The notes beneath the pieces were generated by a model. That model worked only from the letters and a program-made list of their open reading frames with translations, was not told where the DNA came from and searched no databases. 64,000 nt of DNA from Symsagittifera roscoffensis (Eukaryota > Xenacoelomorpha > Acoela > Convolutidae). Shown one piece after another: positions 57,795-64,000 of the stretch (position 1 is the stretch's first letter; the number at the start of each line of letters is the position of its first letter). Made by a program: the position numbers and the translations under genes. Where the stretch lies: contig NC_087062.1 of assembly GCF_963678635.1 (NCBI RefSeq), forward strand, positions 99,253,705-99,317,704, given 5' to 3'.

Positions 57795-59366
57795 AGTTTC
57801 TTATAACACGACGTACAAATTAAATGCGGAGGTTGGGGAGGATTATTTTTGTGAGTTTTTTCATTGCTCACCTTGTCTCCAAACAAATAGTGCATTCAGA
57901 TGCCTTATCAATTTTCAATCTGGTTCAGATAAAAAATAACCTGATTCGAAATAATGATTGCCAAACATAAAACTAAAAGCCAGTATTTGTTACTTGGTTT
58001 AATTATACTGGCGTGGGGCTCACCACTGTGAAAATTTCGAAATGAATCATGAAAATAAGGACAAACTTGAAATTTTCAGCTATAATAAAAGAGCTCTGAA
58101 ATCCAATGAGTTGAGCTATTGTTTCTTCGTTGAAAAGTATAATCTTTATTCAAGAATGGAGTTTTAGCATTCTACATTACTGGGAAAACCTTGTGGGTGG
58201 TCGATTAGGAGTCGGAAAAAAGGCTAAAATCTGAAAGTAGGGTAAACGCTCAGTTCTTGTTAAGAAAGGTTTTCATTATATCTGACAAGACCTCCTGATA
58301 GACTTGTAAATTTGGCTGTAGTTCAGTCCCACTACAGTACTACAGTAACCGAATGGTTATTTATTTTGAACAACATATTTTTAATTGGCAAAATCAGGAG
58401 GATTCAAAAAAAACTCTGCATTTTTCTCAAAAGCTAAGAAATGACATAGTTCTAAAAAAATGGGGTGATTTCCTGGGATTATAATCATAGTGGATAAAAT
58501 AAATTTTACTTTGTAAACATGTAGAAAATAAAAATTATCTGAGTTTTTTTTCAGCTCAAATTAATTGATAGCGCAACTTTGAAATGCGATTGAACATGTT
58601 ACGTCGCGCTAGGGAAATAATTTGTTTCAAAATCCTCAATGTCCTTGGATTGTTCAGATAAAGTGTAATTTGACAAAACTAGAAAGAGATTCCAATATTG
58701 AGAAGATTGGTAGCTTTCAACTACCCGGTCGTCCCAAGAGTCGATGTAATCAGAAGAAACAAAAAGCATTGAAAAAATTTCACCTGTTGCCAAGGTGTCA
58801 AAAGATCTTAGTTAGAAAATAGTTGCGTATCGGTTATTATATCGAAAACGCATTTATTACTTAATTATTTATGGTCAATCACAAAATTGGTTTGCTTCGT
58901 CAGTGGTTTGGATGATTTCAGAAGTCTTATTTTTTATTACAGTGTAGACGGTTTTAAATTGATCATTTGAAGGAGATATCAAGATTTCATGCATTTATTA
59001 CTTAATTATTTATGGTCAACCACAAAATTGGTTTGCTTCGTCAGTGGTTTCGATGATTTCAGAAGTCTTATTTTTTATTACAGTGTAGATGGTTTAAAAT
59101 TGATCATTTGAAGGAGATATCAAGATTTCATGAATGTAGTTGTTATGTTAATCATTAACAAATTATTTTGATAGTTGACTGTAAATTTGGTAATTCAGCT
59201 ACTGCCATTTGTGTGAAGAAATTTTGCTAGTGTGTTCGAATTTCGTTAATTAACGCAATCATTCTGTCTAGTGTATCGATCAGCATTTCAACAATTTGCG
59301 TGGAAAATTAGGAAATTAGACTGTTCCTAATTTGAGTCAGTTGATGAAGTTAGAAGTATGTGATGG
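57795..59366 (+). repeat. 1572-bp direct duplication, copy 1
   Basis: It matches 61913-63484 at a constant offset of 4118 with no indel that I can find. It begins at the gap edge, so the true duplication may be longer. It contains two weak frames (58599-58793 minus, 58622-58822 plus) that I do not support, and a local 140-bp tandem repeat. Confidence 0.9.
58852..59130. repeat. Local tandem repeat of about 140 bp, two copies
   Basis: GCATTTATTACTTAATTATT begins at about 58851 and again at about 58991. Both copies run to GGAGATATCAAGATTTCATG. The same pair occurs in copy 2 of the large duplication at 62970-63248. Confidence 0.7.
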
Positions 59367-59457
59367 ATAAAAAGCATAAGTTGTTTTTTTTTATGTGACG
59401 AGTGTTTTTTTTTTCAATTCTGTATATATGTCAACTATTTTGTGTGCGTTTTGGCAG

Positions 59458-59703
59458 ATAACGGAGAAGAGAACAGAAACTATTTTATGGTGTCAGTGGC
59501 AGGGATCGGACTGCATGCAGCAAGAGAGTCCAAACCACAGGTGGCTTAAGAAGGACCTGCGTACCACCTGCCGAGTATTTCAACCCAAACAGCCCAAAGT
59601 CACCCACTCCAAACAAAAATTATCACTCATTTTTGGTCGGTCAGAGTTTCTCAATTCCAAAATTTTTGTACAATCATTTTTAGAACGAAAAAGCAAGTTG
59701 TAA
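59458..59703 (+). CDS. Probable DEG/ENaC channel ectodomain exon
   Basis: After the acceptor TTTTGGCAG the frame reads ITEKRTETILWCQWQGSDC, followed about 20 residues later by DLRTTCRVFQP. C-x-W-x-G-x-x-C followed by a short loop and C-x-x-F is the pattern found in DEG/ENaC ectodomains (C.F.G..C ... G.CYTFN). It is on the same strand as the N-terminal exon at 35892, 23 kb upstream, with the LTR element and MITE between. The 3' limit is uncertain, since the frame becomes less protein-like after about 59580. Confidence 0.45.
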   Translation: MTEKRTETILWCQWQGSDCMQQESPNHRWLKKDLRTTCRVFQPKQPKVTHSKQKLSLIFGRSEFLNSKIFVQSFLERKSKL

Positions 59704-60540
59704 GTTGCCAATTTTCAAAAAGTCTCTGGAATCGAAATTCAACTATCGAAGCTACCTTGAATTCCTTCTGCTTTCACACAAAGTTTTGCTGGTTAGTTTT
59801 CTTAAAGATGAAAATTGAAGATCTTTGTGATGAAAAAACTGATGAATTTTTTTTTCATAACTAATTGATAGTAATTTGATTTCATAATTGATTTCAAAAA
59901 AAATAAGTACCAGTTAAATTATATCACAGATTATTGTCGATCTGATCCTAGAGTTAAAATGATAGCTATATAAACAGATAAAATTAAAAGGATGATTAAA
60001 TAGAAAAGGTTAAATGTTATGCACAACTGTTCATCTTTTGTTAATTTTTACCAATAGGAGGGGATGTTCATTTTATCAATTTATTGCTTTTTATTTCTTA
60101 CAAAACTCGTTGGAAAGTAGCGGAGACAAGGTGCAGAGAAGTTGATGTCCAATCCTTGCTGGGAAAGGTACACTGTCTGTCTAATCCTCACTGTCAGTGG
60201 GGTATTGTCCGATGCTGGGGTGGCGGCAATTCGATCCGTTAAGTTCGACATAAAAAAATTTTCTACTTAAATTTGTTTAGGTTCTGAGTGACTCTATTGA
60301 TTGTAAAAATTTGCTCTAAGACAATTTAAGATTTATTCATTTGAAGAAGAAAAAGTAGAAGAAACTTTAGAGTTTTTCAGCCGTCAGTCTCAGCGTAAGA
60401 AACTAGAGTTACTGAAACATTGGTTTTCCCTGCATATGCTATTAGACTTCAATCCTCTTCTTTTCTCGTGACCTCCGTTTGATCAGGAGACTGACATTTG
60501 CTTTTTCTTGATTTTTTATTTTAAAAAATCGATACTTAGT
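59704..60540. other. Non-coding spacer
   Basis: AT-rich; no gene, RNA or repeat recognised. Confidence 0.35.
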
Positions 60541-60741
60541 TTAACTGGGAGAACTCACAAGATTTCCATCTGCTTTAGTGACTTTTAAATTCAGAGCAGC
60601 TGAGGATTTATCTACTTTCAAAGTCAAAACAATAGAGACACTCCACCTGACTGGCGTCGTGGATAAATACTCAGTTCCATTATCTTGAGGTGTGAACAAA
60701 ATTAGAACAGAAAAGAGTCCGCTCGGATCTTTTGTAAGCAA
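60541..60741 (-). CDS. Weak minus-strand exon-like ORF
   Basis: The frame LFSVLILFTPQDNGTEYLS followed by RWSVSIVLTLKVDK has beta-strand-like, protein-like composition. No family is recognised and no start context is convincing. Confidence 0.2.
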   Translation of the reverse strand: MLTKDPSGLFSVLILFTPQDNGTEYLSTTPVRWSVSIVLTLKVDKSSAALNLKVTKADGNLVSSPS

Positions 60742-60926
60742 TTAAAACAATAGCTTTTTGTATGTGTGTAGCATTTCCAATACTACAACTCACCCTCTTT
60801 TTTAGATGAACAGTTGTGAATGCAATCCCTACGATAGGCATAGCTTAAAATATTAAAATTATTATATATCAACATGGTAAGGACTGAAATGAGCTTTAAA
60901 AAACAAAGTTTATAACGTTGAAGATG

Positions 60927-61410
60927 TTATTCAGGCAAATTTTTCGAGTTCTTTTCTGAAGCTACATTAGAGTGTCCTAGGACCTTAATTTTCTTTTCAG
61001 CTGCCTCTAGTCGCTTTTTTAACTCTTTTTTCGTCCTCTGTTTTCGTTTGTTCGAGAACTTATTCTGGGTGCAGGGTGGCTGAATACCTCGTGGCGATGT
61101 TTGTTGCCTGAAACGTCCCCTGAAGCTTCCACTTTTTAAATTCCGGCTTCAAGGAATACTTAAGGGTTGTCACAAGTCTAGGGTTATCGTGAGACAAATT
61201 TATCTCACGATCTTTTTGAATGCTAAGCCTTTCTGCCATTTTTGAGAATTTGCCTGCTCCCTCTGGCAGTCCATCATCTAGGGATAGAGAGGCTTGGGTT
61301 ATTTTTTTTTCCGGTTTTCAATTTACCTTTTATATATGGGCCCGAAACTTTTCGCCGGTTCTGGTGCCGGGTTTCGTTTTGGAAATTCCAGTTCAGTACT
61401 GGGTCGTACT
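60927..61410 (-). pseudogene. Fragments of a basic minus-strand protein
   Basis: One frame ending at 60927 gives TQNKFSNKRKQRTKKELKKR followed by LEAAEKKIKVLGHSN, a basic region leading into a short coiled coil. Another frame near 61290-61400 gives RRKVSGPYIKGKLKTGKKN. Direction and composition agree, so they may be exons of one basic protein or a transposon ORF. Stops separate them. Confidence 0.25.
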
Positions 61411-61699
61411 CCATTTCTTTGTTAATTTATGTTTAATTGGATGGGCATTTCCTCTACATCGAGGATACTGTCGAAAAAATATTAAAAGTTTCTATATTGT
61501 GAAATTTTTTTTTCTTTTTTGCCTGCTATGTGGTCGGAATATTAAATAACACTTTGTGGATAAAGGTAAGGATTATCTTCATCTTCTACCCTGATGTGTT
61601 CATCGATTTGATCGAGTCGTTCAATCATGTAAAACAGCACATTTCTTAAGACAAAATTATGCCCATACGTTACTATTTTGAACTCGCGAATGACAAATG

Positions 61700-62013
61700 T
61701 GGCTTAAATTTTCGCAATTACTTGTGCCTGTATGGCATATACAAAAGAAAGGATGTCGAGCAACCATATGTTCAACTTTTCTTCTATAATTGGTGAGCAT
61801 TAGCTTATGGCAAACTTAACAGATATCGTATTCTGTCAAATTGATCATATGAAATAATTGCATACAAGTAGGACAAGGGACTTTCGCAAAAGGGGAATTT
61901 GCTTTGAGCTTTAGTTTCTTATAACACGACGTACAAATTAAATGCGGAGGTTGGGGAGGATTATTTTTGTGAGTTTTTTCATTGCTCACCTTGTCTCCAA
62001 ACAAATAGTGCAT
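61700..62013 (-). pseudogene. Zinc-finger protein fragment
   Basis: The frame from 62013 contains LICTSCYKKLKLK, then VPCPTCMQLF, then EYDIC; after an in-frame TAA (61813) it continues VCHKLMLTNYRRK and VEHMVARHPFF. The Cys-x2-Cys pairs and C-x2-C...H-x4-H spacing indicate two zinc-binding modules. The first 34 codons recur at 57795-57895, where the assembly gap removes the rest. Family unknown. Confidence 0.4.
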
Positions 62014-63484
62014 TCAGATGCCTTATCAATTTTCAATCTGGTTCAGATAAAAAATAACCTGATTCGAAATAATGATTGCCAAACATAAAACTAAAAGCCA
62101 GTATTTGTTACTTGGTTTAATTATACTGGCGTGGGGCTCACCACTGTGAAAATTTCGAAATGAATCATGAAAATAAGGACAAACTTGAAATTTTCAGCTA
62201 TAATAAAAGAGCTCTGAAATCCAATGAGTTGAGCTATTGTTTCTTCGTTGAAAAGTATAATCTTTATTCAAGAATGGAGTTTTAGCATTCTACATTACTG
62301 GGAAAACCTTGTGGGTGGTCGATTAGGAGTCGGAAAAAAGGCTAAAATCTGAAAGTAGGGTAAACGCTCAGTTCTTGTTAAGAAAGGTTTTCATTATATC
62401 TGACAAGACCTCCTGATAGACTTGTAAATTTGGCTGTAGTTCAGTCCCACTACAGTACTACAGTAACCGAATGGTTATTTATTTTGAACAACATATTTTT
62501 AATTGGCAAAATCAGGAGGATTCAAAAAAAACTCTGCATTTTTCTCAAAAGCTAAGAAATGACATAGTTCTAAAAAAATGGGGTGATTTCCTGGGATTAT
62601 AATCATAGTGGATAAAATAAATTTTACTTTGTAAACATGTAGAAAATAAAAATTATCTGAGTTTTTTTTCAGCTCAAATTAATTGATAGCGCAACTTTGA
62701 AATGCGATTGAACATGTTACGTCGCGCTAGGGAAATAATTTGTTTCAAAATCCTCAATGTCCTTGGATTGTTCAGATAAAGTGTAATTTGACAAAACTAG
62801 AAAGAGATTCCAATATTGAGAAGATTGGTAGCTTTCAACTACCCGGTCGTCCCAAGAGTCGATGTAATCAGAAGAAACAAAAAGCATTGAAAAAATTTCA
62901 CCTGTTGCCAAGGTGTCAAAAGATCTTAGTTAGAAAATAGTTGCGTATCGGTTATTATATCGAAAACGCATTTATTACTTAATTATTTATGGTCAATCAC
63001 AAAATTGGTTTGCTTCGTCAGTGGTTTGGATGATTTCAGAAGTCTTATTTTTTATTACAGTGTAGACGGTTTTAAATTGATCATTTGAAGGAGATATCAA
63101 GATTTCATGCATTTATTACTTAATTATTTATGGTCAACCACAAAATTGGTTTGCTTCGTCAGTGGTTTCGATGATTTCAGAAGTCTTATTTTTTATTACA
63201 GTGTAGATGGTTTAAAATTGATCATTTGAAGGAGATATCAAGATTTCATGAATGTAGTTGTTATGTTAATCATTAACAAATTATTTTGATAGTTGACTGT
63301 AAATTTGGTAATTCAGCTACTGCCATTTGTGTGAAGAAATTTTGCTAGTGTGTTCGAATTTCGTTAATTAACGCAATCATTCTGTCTAGTGTATCGATCA
63401 GCATTTCAACAATTTGCGTGGAAAATTAGGAAATTAGACTGTTCCTAATTTGAGTCAGTTGATGAAGTTAGAAGTATGTGATGG
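61913..63484 (+). repeat. 1572-bp direct duplication, copy 2
   Basis: Second copy of 57795-59366. Sequence to its left (61700-61912) continues a minus-strand zinc-finger frame that is cut by the gap in copy 1. Confidence 0.9.
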
Positions 63485-64000
63485 TAATTTATACACAAAA
63501 ATAAATTCCCTCCGAGTCGGTTTTAAAAATTGTCGACCCGTTGCCTTGGAGGGACGAGTAAAAATAATTATACTTGCTATTAGAAGAATCAAATTCTATT
63601 TCTTGAACAGTTTCCTGTGGGTACAGTAAAACCAGCAAGATTTTATTAGTAATAGTTCCTTTTTCAGGTAACTTTGATGCTATTATTCTCGTATGTAATT
63701 GAATGGAGGAATTTCGAGATTATCAATAATCTAATATCTCGGTCTAATATACCGACTGAAAACCAACTTTTTTTCCGACTGAAAATTGTTTTTTTTTTCT
63801 TTTTTCTTCTGAAACAGAAAAATTCAATTTGGAGCTTTGACGTTGTTAATGTACTAGTTTTGGTGCACTTTCTCTCAATTTTCTTCGGTCAATCCTGTAT
63901 TTACTGTATTTGGGTCAATTTGGTCTGAAAGGACTGGATGCATTCCAGGTTCATTTGTAGTAATTTGTTGTAAAGGAGATGCTGTGGGAACAGGTGGTTC
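63485..64000. other. Window end, no gene seen
   Basis: A weak 84-codon frame (63674-63928) is hydrophobic and probably spurious. CCCTCCGAGTCGG and CCTTGGAGGG near 63510-63555 form a small inverted repeat. Confidence 0.3.

Noticed and set aside
57469-57939. A 156-codon frame spanning the second N gap
   Set aside because: About 67 of its codons are N; the parts on either side need not be in phase.
61220-61549. 109-codon plus-strand ORF with hydrophobic stretches
   Set aside because: The opposite strand reads as a basic protein with better composition; the hydrophobic frame is likely its shadow.

Overview
The window is AT-rich eukaryotic DNA. It has short spliceosomal introns of about 77-90 nt with GTAAGT-type donors and CTAAC-like branch sites. 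It holds fragments of animal-type genes: a KMT5A-like SET domain, a KDM2-like JmjC domain, an Artemis-like (DCLRE1C) nuclease and a DEG/ENaC channel. With its mix of LTR retrotransposons, a Polinton/Maverick, hAT-type MITEs and satellites, it suggests an invertebrate metazoan. I cannot name the species. Two 200-N scaffold gaps lie at 32999-33198 and 57595-57794.

Region 1 (1-4498) looks like the 3' end of an LTR-type element: a truncated frame, two ORFs overlapping by ATGA (223-702 and 699-2510, the second broken by two TAA codons), a 3'UTR-type intron and an LTR-like block ending in AAATTACT. A diverged inverted copy of that block sits 27.5 kb away at 32035-32427.

Region 2 (4499-32042), between these inverted blocks, is a graveyard of host-gene pieces and repeats. 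It contains a frameshifted SET-domain gene (9398-11682), a Ty3/gypsy-type integrase remnant (12530-13940, minus), an unrecognised minus-strand gene (15990-17861), a JmjC+RING gene that is tandemly duplicated (20791-24803), a small exon/intron tandem array (24804-25400), an Artemis-like gene missing its catalytic core (25905-26924), several minisatellites, two clusters of a GGAATCC quasi-palindrome and a 1.0-kb satellite in three copies (29036-32042).

Region 3 (32043-36495) has paired MITE-like units and a DEG/ENaC first exon (35892-36377).

Region 4 (36496-55569) is the best-defined structure. A minus-strand gypsy-like LTR retrotransposon, with LTRs, PBS, PPT, Gag zinc knuckle, DTG protease, RT and RNase H, is interrupted between protease and RT by a 12.9-kb Polinton-like element (40908-53799). 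The Polinton has about 460-bp terminal inverted repeats, begins with AG and is flanked by a perfect 6-bp duplication, GGCTTG. It carries a broken protein-primed DNA polymerase B gene, several small unknown genes, two divergent promoter regions and an internal 393-bp tandem array that repeats a motif of its own termini. I found no integrase, packaging ATPase, protease or capsid gene in it.

Region 5 (55570-64000) holds a hAT-like MITE, a probable second DEG/ENaC exon (59458-59703), a perfectly collinear 1572-bp direct duplication beginning at the second N gap, and a minus-strand zinc-finger fragment. The 23 kb between the two channel exons appears to be mostly nested transposons. Most host-like genes here carry stops or frameshifts, so the window should be read as repeat-rich, pseudogene-rich chromatin rather than a functional gene cluster.
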